In this document: positions 1-7,142 of the stretch, piece by piece
How positions within the stretch are numbered: the stretch's first letter is position 1
Layout of the letters: every line of letters begins with the position of its first letter
Origin: Salinibacterium sp.
Lineage (GTDB): Bacteria; Actinomycetota; Actinomycetes; Actinomycetales; Microbacteriaceae
Assembly: GCA_025352485.1 (NCBI GenBank)
Contig: JANXTJ010000205.1
Span: forward strand, 1 to 13,252
DNA: 13,252 nt
Direction: 5' to 3'
The notes under the pieces: generated by a model
What the model saw: the letters and a program-made list of their open reading frames with translations, nothing else
Told to the model about the DNA's origin: nothing
Databases searched by the model: none
Translations under genes and position numbers: made by a program

Positions 1-990
1 ACGCAGCTCGGCCAGCGAAGCATGGACCGTGCTCACGACCACGGGCACCTGACCCCATTCCGGGCTCGCCGCGGGGACGATCACGGCGTCGCGCAACCCG
101 GGTAACGCGCGAACCGCCAGCTCTACCTCTGCGAGCGAGACCTTGATGCCGCCCGACACGATCAGGTCGTCGATCCGCCCGCTGATGGCGAGCAGCCCGG
201 CCGTCACCGTGCCGGTGTCGTCGGTACGAAACCAGCGTCGTGATTCCCGCTCGATGAAGGCGGCGTCGGTGCGCGCGGGATCGCGCAGGTAGCCCTCGGC
301 GAGCACGCTGCCAGAGAGTTCGACCCGCCCATCCACCACACGCGCCCGCACGTCACCGACCGGCACGCCGTCGTAGACACAGCCGCCGGCCGTCTCGCTC
401 GAGCCGTAGGTACGGGTGAGATTCAGGCCCAGCTCGAGGGCCCGCGCGACGAGGTCCGACGGGGCCGCCTGCCCACCGAGCAGGATGCGGTCGAACCGTC
501 GCAGTGCATCGAGTGCGGCTTCATCGTCGATGAGTCGAGCCAACTGCACGGGAACCAGCGCCGTGTACCGCACCGCGTGCCGCATGGCGGCGGCCGACGT
601 GATGAAATGGCCGGTCTCGAAGCCGGAGTCGAAGCCGGTCATGACGACGGCATCCGTGCCCGCGGCAATCGAACGGATGACCACATTGAGCCCGGCGATG
701 TAGCTCAGCGGCAGGGCGAGCAGCCACTGACCGGGGCCGGACAACGCCGACTCGGCAGCAGCGGCGCTGGCCAGCAGCGCATCGGCACTGAGCTCCACCC
801 GCTTGGGCCGCCCGGTTGACCCGCTCGTTTCGACCACGACGGAGACGCGCTGGGCGACTTCGGTCGGAAGATCGGCTGGCGTGCCCGCGTGAGCGAGAAT
901 CGCCGGCCCGTCGCCGGCCAGCGCCGAGCGCAGTGCCGCCGCAACGGCACGGTAATCAGACGCGTTAACAACGCCGAGCGGGCGGATCAT
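1..990 (-). CDS. menE: o-succinylbenzoate-CoA ligase MenE (C-terminus beyond left edge)
   Basis: This adenylate-forming enzyme activates o-succinylbenzoate with ATP and CoA in menaquinone synthesis, in the cytoplasm. I translated the open frame by hand from ATG 990-988 to the left edge, giving 330 residues with no stop. Visible family motifs are the P-loop TSGSTGRPK (55-63), the LPLSYIAG stretch (about 93-100), TYGSSET (194-200), RTDDTG (255-260) and the hinge GRIDDLIVSGGIKV (271-284). The short N-terminal region before the P-loop fits the compact actinobacterial MenE of roughly 370 residues, so perhaps 40 residues are missing. The start overlaps the stop of the upstream membrane protein gene as ATGA, implying translational coupling. 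menC lies just beyond that gene on the other strand, which supports MenE over another acyl-CoA ligase. Confidence 0.93.
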   Translation of the reverse strand, partial: MIRPLGVVNASDYRAVAAALRSALAGDGPAILAHAGTPADLPTEVAQRVSVVVETSGSTGRPKRVELSADALLASAAAAESALSGPGQWLLALPLSYIAGLNVVIRSIAAGTDAVVMTGFDSGFETGHFITSAAAMRHAVRYTALVPVQLARLIDDEAALDALRRFDRILLGGQAAPSDLVARALELGLNLTRTYGSSETAGGCVYDGVPVGDVRARVVDGRVELSGSVLAEGYLRDPARTDAAFIERESRRWFRTDDTGTVTAGLLAISGRIDDLIVSGGIKVSLAEVELAVRALPGLRDAVIVPAASPEWGQVPVVVSTVHASLAELR

Positions 991-1418
991 CCCGTCTCGC
1001 CACCGGCGAAGAATTGCAGCACCACCAGCAGCACCAGCGGGTTAGCGCAGACGCCGAGAATCACGGCGAGTGCGCCGCTGCGCCGGCCGCGCCGCAGAAC
1101 CACCGCGGTCACCCCACCGCCGACGGCGACCACAGACATGCCGATCGCGACATATGCAACGTCTGTGGCGAGTGCCCAGTCGCCCGCGCTGGCGATCACG
1201 ATTGCCGCAATGAGGCCCGCGGCGGTCAGCACGCCGATGACGACTGCCACAATACCCAGCAGCGCTGTCGTCACCCGCTCGACGGAAGCGTCGCTCGCAA
1301 TCGGCGGCATCGGCGCGTCGTCGGGGGTCCTACTGGCGCTCTGGGCGAGCTCCTCGCCCTCGATATACATCGGCACGACTTTGATCCGCTTTTCGGGATC
1401 ATGCCGCTGAATTGTCAC
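987..1418 (-). CDS. small three-TM membrane protein of unknown function
   Basis: I do not recognise a named family. From GTG 1418 the product has 143 residues: a polar, acidic N-terminal region of about 48 residues, then three hydrophobic segments at about 50-75, 84-108 and 116-136, rich in Val, Ala, Ile and Gly, with a basic loop RRGRRSG (109-115) between the second and third. Positive-inside reasoning puts that loop in the cytoplasm. An in-frame GTG at 1427 would add three residues. I prefer 1418 because TAGGGT (1431-1426) is then correctly placed either as a -10 for a leaderless start or, read as AGGG, as a Shine-Dalgarno. ATG near residue 17 is a further possibility. The stop overlaps the menE start (ATGA), so the two are cotranscribed, but nothing in the sequence assigns it to menaquinone synthesis. 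Confidence 0.8.
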   Translation of the reverse strand: MTIQRHDPEKRIKVVPMYIEGEELAQSASRTPDDAPMPPIASDASVERVTTALLGIVAVVIGVLTAAGLIAAIVIASAGDWALATDVAYVAIGMSVVAVGGGVTAVVLRRGRRSGALAVILGVCANPLVLLVVLQFFAGGETG

Positions 1419-1425
1419 GAAAGTC

Positions 1426-1431
1426 ACCCTA
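1426..1431 (-). promoter_or_regulatory. candidate -10 (TAGGGT) for the membrane protein-menE unit
   Basis: TAGGGT on the minus strand puts the expected transcription start at about 1419, next to GTG 1418, so the mRNA could be leaderless. No convincing -35 is visible. The same bases include AGGG, which could act as a ribosome binding site for GTG 1418. Confidence 0.4.
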
Positions 1432-1448
1432 GCCGACGGCCAACTTGG

Positions 1449-1454
1449 CAGACT
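1449..1454 (+). promoter_or_regulatory. candidate -10 (CAGACT) for menC, leaderless spacing
   Basis: CAGACT has its first base exactly 12 bp before ATG 1461, so transcription would start at the A of the start codon. It deviates from TANNNT at the first base and no -35 stands out. The following GGGG is a weak alternative Shine-Dalgarno. Confidence 0.35.
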
Positions 1455-1460
1455 GGGGCA

Positions 1461-2471
1461 ATGCTCCCGCCGCTACCCGAACTGCTTTCCAACGCACGGG
1501 TGGTCGCGCTGCCGCTGGTGGCGCGTTTCCGCGGCATCGAGGTGCGCGAGGCGCTTCTGGTCGAAGGGCCTGCCGGCTGGACGGAGTTCTCCCCCTTCCT
1601 CGAGTACGACGACGAGGAGGCCGCGGCCTGGCTGGCCGGCGCGATCGAGTTCGGCTGGGCCAGCGACCCGCTGCCGCTGCGCGAGCACGTCAGGGTCAAC
1701 GCGACGGTTCCCGCCGTGCCCGCCGGCTCGGTCTCCGGTGTGCTCGGCCGGTTCCCCGGTTGCCGCACCGTCAAGATCAAGGTGGCAGAGCGGGGGCAGA
1801 CGCTCGCGGATGACACGGCCAGGGTCGCGGCTGCCCGCGCCGTCCTCGGGCCGGAGGGGCGGATCCGCATCGATGCGAACGGCGGCTGGAATGTGGACGA
1901 AGCCGAGCATGCGGTCCATGCCCTCGCCGCCTACGACCTCGAGTACGTCGAGCAGCCCTGCGCCAGCGTCGACGAGCTCGCGCAGCTTCGGCTGCGGGTG
2001 AAGTACATGGGCATCCCGATCGCCGCCGACGAGAGCGTGCGCAAGGCCGCGGATCCGCTGGCCGTCGCTCGCGCCGGCGCCGCCGACATCCTGGTGATCA
2101 AGGTGCAGCCGCTCGGGGGCATCTCCGCCGCGCTGAGGATTGTGGCGGCTGCCGGACTCCCGGTCGTCGTCTCCAGCGCCCTCGAGACCTCCGTCGGAAT
2201 CTCGATGGGGTTGCATCTGGCCGCCGCCATCCCCGACCTGAACTACGACTGCGGTTTAGCCACGGCAGCGCTACTGGGCGCCGAGGTCACCGACCAGCCG
2301 CTCGTACCCGTCGACGGGATGCTGCCGGTGCGCCGCGTCATCCCGAGCGAATCTCTGCTGGCCCGGCACGCCGCAGAACCAGAGCGCACCGACTGGTGGC
2401 GGCGGCGGCTGAGCCGCTGCTACGCGCTGCTCGCCGAACGCGACCAGCTCGGCACGCACGCGGGCGAGTGA
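1461..2471 (+). CDS. menC: o-succinylbenzoate synthase MenC
   Basis: This enolase-superfamily enzyme dehydrates SHCHC to o-succinylbenzoate, the step before MenE in menaquinone synthesis. The 336-residue product has the barrel motifs in order: KIK (105-107, the catalytic lysine pair), RIDANGGW with metal ligand D138, EYVEQP with ligand E164, IAADES with ligand D190, LVIK with catalytic K214, and VVSSALETSVG in the last third. The length fits the short actinobacterial MenC type. The frame stays open far upstream (to 1014), but everything before ATG 1461 is antisense to the neighbouring membrane protein gene. The motifs, family length and promoter-like spacing all favour 1461. It is divergent from the membrane protein-menE unit and ends 7 bp from the convergent ccsB stop, leaving no room for a separate terminator. 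Confidence 0.95.
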   Translation: MLPPLPELLSNARVVALPLVARFRGIEVREALLVEGPAGWTEFSPFLEYDDEEAAAWLAGAIEFGWASDPLPLREHVRVNATVPAVPAGSVSGVLGRFPGCRTVKIKVAERGQTLADDTARVAAARAVLGPEGRIRIDANGGWNVDEAEHAVHALAAYDLEYVEQPCASVDELAQLRLRVKYMGIPIAADESVRKAADPLAVARAGAADILVIKVQPLGGISAALRIVAAAGLPVVVSSALETSVGISMGLHLAAAIPDLNYDCGLATAALLGAEVTDQPLVPVDGMLPVRRVIPSESLLARHAAEPERTDWWRRRLSRCYALLAERDQLGTHAGE

Positions 2472-2478
2472 CCGGCGG

Positions 2479-3447
2479 CTACAGTCCGCTGTAGGCGTGC
2501 AGCCCCTTGAAGAACAGGTTCACGATGGTGAAGTTGAACACGACGGCGCCGAAGCCGATGATCGCGAGGGTGGCAGAACGCGAGCCGCGCCAGCCCCGAG
2601 TCGCCCGCGCGTGGATGTAGCCGGCGAAAATGGTCCAGATGATGAAGGTCCAGACCTCCTTCGTGTCCCAGCCCCAGTAGCGGCCCCAGGCGTGCGCGGC
2701 CCAGATAGCGCCGGCGATGAGAGTGAATGTCCAGAACACGAAGCCCACCACGATCACCCGGTAAGCGAGGTTTTCGAGCTGGTCGGCGGCCGGAAGGGTG
2801 TCAAGAAAACGCAGGCGGACGGCTTTGCCGACGGCACGGCGCGCCTGCAGAAGTTGCATGACAGAGAGCGCGGCGCCGAGAGCGAAGAAGCCGGTGCCGA
2901 GCGATGCCACGAAGACGTGGATCACCAGCCAAGCCGACTGCAGTGCCGGGGGCAGCGGAACGACGTCAACGTAGAAATTGGTGGCGGCAATTCCGAGTGC
3001 CAGCAGCACGAATCCGGAGACGAATGCGCCCAGGAAGCGCAGGTCTTGCCAGAACTGCACCGCGAGAAACACCCCGATGATAATGGCCGTCGCGGTCAGC
3101 GTGAACTCGAACATGTTTGCCCACGGCACGCGGCCGGCAGCAACCCCGCGCAGTACAGCGCCACTGACGTGCAACACCCACGCCACGACCGTGAGCGCCA
3201 TCGCCACGCGAAGGTAGCGCGGGCCCTTGGGCTGGGAGTCGGACGGCGCATCGGTAGCCAAGCGCTCGAGCAGCGTCGTGGAGCCGCCTCGTGCACCCAG
3301 GGATACCACCGACGATGCCCCCAAGCGCGCGGGAGCGGGGGCTGAACGCCGGGCGAGGTCGAGCGTGAACATGATGAACGCGCCGGCATAGATAGCCATG
3401 GCCGAGTAGACGGCAAGAAGGGAGTACGACGCGAGGGTGTCAGTCAC
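2479..3447 (-). CDS. ccsB: cytochrome c synthase subunit CcsB (CcsA/ResC family)
   Basis: CcsB is the heme-handling partner of ResB in System II cytochrome c maturation; together they move heme across the membrane and ligate it to CXXCH apocytochromes outside. The 322-residue product is a polytopic membrane protein carrying the diagnostic tryptophan-rich WWD-type motif WGRYWGWDTKEVW (254-266). Candidate heme-ligating histidines are H93, H177, H252 and H317. VPWANMFEF (108-115) and the C-terminal NLFFKGLHAYSG are also typical. The start is GTG 3447, preceded by AGGGTGAG at a workable distance and lying 9 bp after the resB stop, so it is the last gene of the five-gene operon. Residues about 35-78 form a polar loop after the first TM, longer than in many homologues. 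Confidence 0.95.
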   Translation of the reverse strand: MTDTLASYSLLAVYSAMAIYAGAFIMFTLDLARRSAPAPARLGASSVVSLGARGGSTTLLERLATDAPSDSQPKGPRYLRVAMALTVVAWVLHVSGAVLRGVAAGRVPWANMFEFTLTATAIIIGVFLAVQFWQDLRFLGAFVSGFVLLALGIAATNFYVDVVPLPPALQSAWLVIHVFVASLGTGFFALGAALSVMQLLQARRAVGKAVRLRFLDTLPAADQLENLAYRVIVVGFVFWTFTLIAGAIWAAHAWGRYWGWDTKEVWTFIIWTIFAGYIHARATRGWRGSRSATLAIIGFGAVVFNFTIVNLFFKGLHAYSGL

Positions 3448-3456
3448 TCTCTCACC

Positions 3457-5091
3457 CTAAGCCTTTGCTTGCTGGGACTGCCGGTCGGCGATCTCCGCGA
3501 CGGCGGCCACCAGCCCCGGATCGTCGCCGCGGGACAGGCCCGCATACTCGAGAACGAGGCCGGACTCGCCGGTCACGGCCTTCATCCACACTCGGCGACG
3601 CGGAATGAAGAGGCTGGTGACGAGCCCGGCGACGATGAACACCGCGAAAATAAGCACCCACAACTGGGAGGGATCGTGGTGCACGTCGAACGAAGCAAAC
3701 CGCGGAATCGCGGTCAGTTCGATGCTGCCCAAGCCGTTCGGTAGGTCGACTTTGTCGCCGGGGCCCAGCCGGATTGCCTTAGTCACAGAGTCGATCCCGG
3801 CGACTTGGGTGAGCGAGTCGGTGTTGAGCGCGTAGGCGTTACTGCCCACCCCGTTATCGAGGCCGAGGTCACCCGTGTAGACGTTCAGGGTGAGGATCGG
3901 ATTGATGAGGTCGGGATAGTTCGAGGCCAACCCACCCTTTGTGGTGTTGACGGCGCTGGGGTAGAAGAAGCCGAGCATCCCGATCTGCTTGCTGAGGCCG
4001 TCCGGCACCTTGATGACACAGATGCTGCTGAGGTTCGCATCCTGCGGGAGGCAGGCCGTCGGCTGCGAGAACACCACAGTGCCGCTGGGATCGCGCACCG
4101 TCAGGGTGGGCGCATAGCCATTGCCGAGCAGGAAGACCTGGGTGCCGCCGATGTCCAGCGGGGAGTTCACCTTGATGGTCTGCTGCTGCGGAGCCTGCCC
4201 GCGCTGGGTGGTCGTGACGGCGGCCGTGTAGTCGATGGCCTGCCCGATGGCGTTGTGGTTGCTTTCCTCGTAGACCGGGGTGAACTTGTCGAGCGCGATC
4301 GAGTACGGCTCGAGCGCCGCGTCGGTGAAGAAACGACCGGGGTTAAACGAGTCGTAGCTGGCCAGAGAATTGTTGAACGCGTAGCCCTCCACGACCACCC
4401 GCTGGCCGGTGTAGCCGAAGCCCCCGCCGATCCCCACGGTGATCAGCACCCCGATCAGCGCGACGTGAAAGACCAGGTTTCCGGTCTCGCGAAGGTATCC
4501 GCGCTCGGCGCTCACGGAGTCGCCAACGGTATCCGTCGACGAGTAGATCTCGGTGCGATAGCCCAGCGTGCGCAGCAGGGCTCGCGCTCGACCAATGGCG
4601 GTCGCTAAGTCGAGCGAGGTCTCGCGAGTGGTGAAGCCCTCGAGGCGCTCGAGCCGGGCCGGCGTTTTCGGTGGGCGGGCGCGCAGGGCGTCGAAATGAT
4701 GTTTGGTGCGCGGAACAACACAGCCGATGAGCGAGATGAAGAGCAGCAGGTAGATCGCCGAGAACCAGACGGAATAGTACGTCGTGAAGAAGCCGAGCTT
4801 GTCGAGAATCGGGGCAAGCGTCGGGTTCGCCGCCTTGTACTGGATCACACCATTCGGGTCTGAACTGACCTGCGGCACGAGCGAGCCGGGGATTGCAGCG
4901 AGCGCGAGCAGCAGCAGCAGCAACAACGCGGTGCGCATGCTGGTGAGTTGGCGCCAAAAGAATCGCAGGTAGCCCAGGGGGCTGAGTTTCGGTTGGGTGA
5001 TCGTTTCCGGCGCATCGAAATGACCCTGCGGCCTCGTGCTGTCTGGAGCCGCGGCATCCGTCGAGTCGGTCTCGTTAGAAGGGCGTGACAT
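3457..5091 (-). CDS. resB: cytochrome c biogenesis protein ResB
   Basis: ResB (Ccs1) forms the System II synthase with CcsB and presents apocytochrome c and heme on the outer face of the membrane. From ATG 5091 it has 544 residues: a polar N-terminus of about 50, TM1 (52-73), TM2 (108-127), TM3 (205-226, with H209), a large extracytoplasmic domain (about 228-475) ending in a HHDPSQ stretch, and TM4 (477-496) followed by a cytoplasmic tail. This is the standard ResB layout. GTG 5097 two codons upstream is an alternative start; ATG 5091 has GGTGG close upstream. Either start lies inside the end of ccdA (overlap about 17-23 bp), so translation is probably coupled. ccsB follows after 9 bp. Confidence 0.95.
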   Translation of the reverse strand: MSRPSNETDSTDAAAPDSTRPQGHFDAPETITQPKLSPLGYLRFFWRQLTSMRTALLLLLLLALAAIPGSLVPQVSSDPNGVIQYKAANPTLAPILDKLGFFTTYYSVWFSAIYLLLFISLIGCVVPRTKHHFDALRARPPKTPARLERLEGFTTRETSLDLATAIGRARALLRTLGYRTEIYSSTDTVGDSVSAERGYLRETGNLVFHVALIGVLITVGIGGGFGYTGQRVVVEGYAFNNSLASYDSFNPGRFFTDAALEPYSIALDKFTPVYEESNHNAIGQAIDYTAAVTTTQRGQAPQQQTIKVNSPLDIGGTQVFLLGNGYAPTLTVRDPSGTVVFSQPTACLPQDANLSSICVIKVPDGLSKQIGMLGFFYPSAVNTTKGGLASNYPDLINPILTLNVYTGDLGLDNGVGSNAYALNTDSLTQVAGIDSVTKAIRLGPGDKVDLPNGLGSIELTAIPRFASFDVHHDPSQLWVLIFAVFIVAGLVTSLFIPRRRVWMKAVTGESGLVLEYAGLSRGDDPGLVAAVAEIADRQSQQAKA

Positions 5092-5815
5092 AACCACCGA
5101 TCACCGACCCGAGATTCGAAATAAATACCCGCCAGAGGCCCGTCACCATCAGCAGCCCGATCAGGATGAGCATCGCGCCGCCGATGATATTGATGAGCCG
5201 GATATGGCGCTTGAGCCAGGCGACCGAACCGGTGACCCAGCCGAGGCCGAGTGCCACCAGCAGGAACGGGATGCCGAGGCCCAGGCAGTAGGCGAGCCCG
5301 AGCAGAGCGCCGCGCACCGGGTTACCGCCGTCGAGGGCGATCGCGTAGACCGCGGTGAGCGTCGGGCCGATACACGGGGCCCAGCCGAGGCCGAACACGA
5401 TGCCAAGCAGCGGCGCCCCGGCGAGGCCAGTTGCCACCCTCCAAGCGGGACGAATTGTGCGCTGGGCGAAGGTGACCTGCCCGATGAAAACCAGCCCCAT
5501 GCCGATCACGACAATGCCGGCGATGCGCAAAATCAGATCCAGCCAGGGGCGCAGCAGCAGACCTGCCGTGCCAAAGAGAATGCCGAAGCCCACGAATACG
5601 ACGCTGAAGCCCAGGATGAAAAGCAGCGCCCCGAGCAGCAGGCGACTGCGGCCGTTGCGCTGCGCGACCCCGGTGAAACCGCCCACGTAGGCGAGGTAGC
5701 TCGGCACCAGCGGCAGCACACACGGCGACGCAAAGGAGACCAGCCCGGCCAGAATTGCGATCGGCAACGCGATGGCCAGGTTGCCACCGAAGACGATTTC
5801 GCCGATGGAATCCAT
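5075..5815 (-). CDS. ccdA: thiol-disulfide electron transporter CcdA
   Basis: CcdA carries reducing equivalents from cytoplasmic thioredoxin across the membrane to an extracytoplasmic thioredoxin-like partner, here most likely the ResA-type lipoprotein encoded just upstream. The 246-residue product is almost entirely membrane-embedded, with about six hydrophobic segments. The redox-active cysteines are C32 in FASPCVLPLVPSYL and C148 in GWAPCIGPTL, the two hallmark motifs of the DsbD/CcdA core. The ATG (5815-5813) shares its A with the resA stop codon (TGATG), and the end overlaps resB, so ccdA is coupled on both sides. The gene order matches the conserved actinobacterial cytochrome c maturation operon. 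Confidence 0.95.
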   Translation of the reverse strand: MDSIGEIVFGGNLAIALPIAILAGLVSFASPCVLPLVPSYLAYVGGFTGVAQRNGRSRLLLGALLFILGFSVVFVGFGILFGTAGLLLRPWLDLILRIAGIVVIGMGLVFIGQVTFAQRTIRPAWRVATGLAGAPLLGIVFGLGWAPCIGPTLTAVYAIALDGGNPVRGALLGLAYCLGLGIPFLLVALGLGWVTGSVAWLKRHIRLINIIGGAMLILIGLLMVTGLWRVFISNLGSVIGGYVTPF

Positions 5816-6456
5816 CAGCCTTCCTCGGCCACGACCCGGTCGATCATCCCCGACAGGATGATCGGATCCCTGATCAGACCGCTGATGCGTGCGGCGACCC
5901 TGCCCTTGCGGTCGATCACTAGCGTGGTCGGCACGGCATTCGGTGCGACGGCACCGGCGAAGGCGAGCTGCACCGCCGCCGTCTGCGCGTCAATGATCGA
6001 CGGGTAGCCGAGGGCGTACTTGGCCTCGAAAGTCTTCGCCACATCAGCCGTGTCACTGATGTTCACACCGAGAAATGGCACGGTCGCGTACTTTTCGCTC
6101 AGCTTTTTCAGGTCGGATGCCTCGGCGCGGCATGGCGGGCACGCCGCGTACCAAAAATTGACGACATAGACCTTGCCCGCATAGTCGGCGCTCGAAATGC
6201 TCGCACCCGACTCGGCGGTGCCCGCGAAGACGATCGGCTTATCGCGCGCGGCGGCCGCAATTTCGGTGTTCGCCCCATCGCCGGAGACGTAGCCCTGACC
6301 AGATCCGGAGGCGTACTGGTCGGCAAGCTTGTCGGGGGCACAGCCGCTCAGGGCGAGCACGGCGACGACACCGAGGGCCAGCAGCCCGGTCACGCCGACC
6401 CGACGCGCGCTCCTGTCGACCGGATGCTCGGCCTTACCGGCCCGAAGCCCGGTCAT
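5815..6456 (-). CDS. resA: ResA/TlpA-like thioredoxin-fold lipoprotein
   Basis: This extracytoplasmic thiol-disulfide reductase probably keeps the CXXCH cysteines of apocytochrome c reduced for heme attachment, recharged by CcdA. The 213-residue product has a basic N-terminus, a hydrophobic segment (about 21-37) and a lipobox ALSGC with C39 as the lipidated residue, then a linker and a thioredoxin fold. The active site is WYAACPPC (C106, C109) and the cis-proline is P176 in NAVPTTLVID. The frame is open well upstream, but ATG 6456 overlaps the stop of the phosphatase gene as ATGA and gives a normal signal peptide, so I choose it. No strong Shine-Dalgarno is visible, in keeping with coupled translation. 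Family assignment is sure; resA rather than another TlpA-like name is inferred from the operon. Confidence 0.93.
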   Translation of the reverse strand: MTGLRAGKAEHPVDRSARRVGVTGLLALGVVAVLALSGCAPDKLADQYASGSGQGYVSGDGANTEIAAAARDKPIVFAGTAESGASISSADYAGKVYVVNFWYAACPPCRAEASDLKKLSEKYATVPFLGVNISDTADVAKTFEAKYALGYPSIIDAQTAAVQLAFAGAVAPNAVPTTLVIDRKGRVAARISGLIRDPIILSGMIDRVVAEEG

Positions 6457-7082
6457 ACCGCGCCGAAGTCGGCGGCGTGCTCGAGCAGCGCGGCCGCGGG
6501 CTCCGCGTACGCCACCTCGACGAACAGCTCGCCCTCGCGCCGGAGGGTGGTGATGCTTGAGAGGGTGCAGCGGCGCTTTCGCGGATCGTGCGGCAGGCGC
6601 ATCCCCTTGACGGAGCGCGCGACCATCACGATCGGCATCTGGTGGCTGACCATGACGACCTCGCCGCCCGGAGCGCCGTTCCACGCGTTTAACACGGCAG
6701 CGAGCATGCGCCGTTCGACGTCTCTGAAGGGCTCGCCCCAACTGGGCTTCAGCGGGTTGCGCAAATGCGGCCACGATGCCGGGTTGCGGATCGCCTGCTT
6801 CATGATCTTGCCCTCGAACCAATTGTGCGGCTCGATAATGGCGTCTTCGGTGACGATCGGCAGCCCAAACCGTTCTGACCACGGCTGCGCCGATTCCTGC
6901 GCGCGCTGCAGTGGCGAGGCATACAGGGCGGTGATCGGATGCCCGACCAGGCTTGCCGCCGCGGCATCCGCCATCCGGTGGCCGAGTTCGCTCAGGTGGT
7001 AGCCAGGGATGCGGCCATAGAGCACGCCGCCGGGGTTGTGCACCTCACCGTGGCGCACGAGGTGGATGAGATCTGCGGGCAC
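6453..7082 (-). CDS. histidine phosphatase family protein (phosphoglycerate mutase-like)
   Basis: This is a cytoplasmic member of the histidine phosphatase superfamily; its substrate cannot be read from the sequence. The 209-residue product begins with the RHG motif LVRHGEVHNP (R10, H11 as phospho-acceptor), then YASPLQRAQES (R60), E84 in IIEPHNWFEGK as a candidate proton donor, and VSHQMP with H147. These are the catalytic-pocket residues of an active enzyme. It is the first gene of the cytochrome c maturation operon and overlaps resA by ATGA. The same arrangement, with a mutase-like gene before the thioredoxin-like and ccdA genes, is conserved in mycobacteria as I recall. Its role in that pathway is unknown. 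The GTG start lies exactly 12 bp after the first base of TAGAAT. Confidence 0.92.
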   Translation of the reverse strand: MPADLIHLVRHGEVHNPGGVLYGRIPGYHLSELGHRMADAAAASLVGHPITALYASPLQRAQESAQPWSERFGLPIVTEDAIIEPHNWFEGKIMKQAIRNPASWPHLRNPLKPSWGEPFRDVERRMLAAVLNAWNGAPGGEVVMVSHQMPIVMVARSVKGMRLPHDPRKRRCTLSSITTLRREGELFVEVAYAEPAAALLEHAADFGAV

Positions 7083-7088
7083 CCGCCC

Positions 7089-7094
7089 ATTCTA
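7089..7094 (-). promoter_or_regulatory. -10 element (TAGAAT) of the cytochrome c maturation operon
   Basis: TAGAAT is a near-consensus -10. Its first base is 12 bp before GTG 7082, so transcription should start at or next to the start codon and the mRNA would be leaderless. There is no purine-rich ribosome binding site at a normal distance, which supports this reading. No clear -35 is seen. Confidence 0.55.
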
Positions 7095-7129
7095 CTTTCG
7101 CCGTTGCTGTGACCCCGCCGAGCGCTCGG

Positions 7130-7135
7130 TAAACT
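7130..7135 (+). promoter_or_regulatory. -10 element (TAAACT) of aspS, leaderless spacing
   Basis: TAAACT predicts a transcription start at about 7142, one base before GTG 7143. No Shine-Dalgarno lies between it and the start codon. A possible -35 is TTGCTG (7104-7109), with a rather long 20-bp spacer. Confidence 0.5.
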
Positions 7136-7142
7136 TGGGCCT

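Noticed and set aside
1014..1460. Long plus-strand frame extending menC upstream by 149 residues
   Set aside because: It is antisense to the membrane protein gene, shows no menC-family similarity, and the enolase-fold N-terminus begins at ATG 1461.
2497..3345. Plus-strand frame of 282 codons opposite ccsB
   Set aside because: Its composition (Arg, His, Asp, Glu, Gly) is the usual antisense shadow of a GC-rich membrane protein gene and it has no motifs or start signals.
5036..6007. Plus-strand frame of 323 codons opposite ccdA and resA
   Set aside because: Shadow of the two real genes, with biased polar composition and no recognisable domain.
6457..6882. Minus-strand frame extending resA upstream by about 140 residues
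   Set aside because: It runs through the phosphatase coding region in another frame; the lipoprotein signal peptide and ATGA overlap fix the start at 6456.
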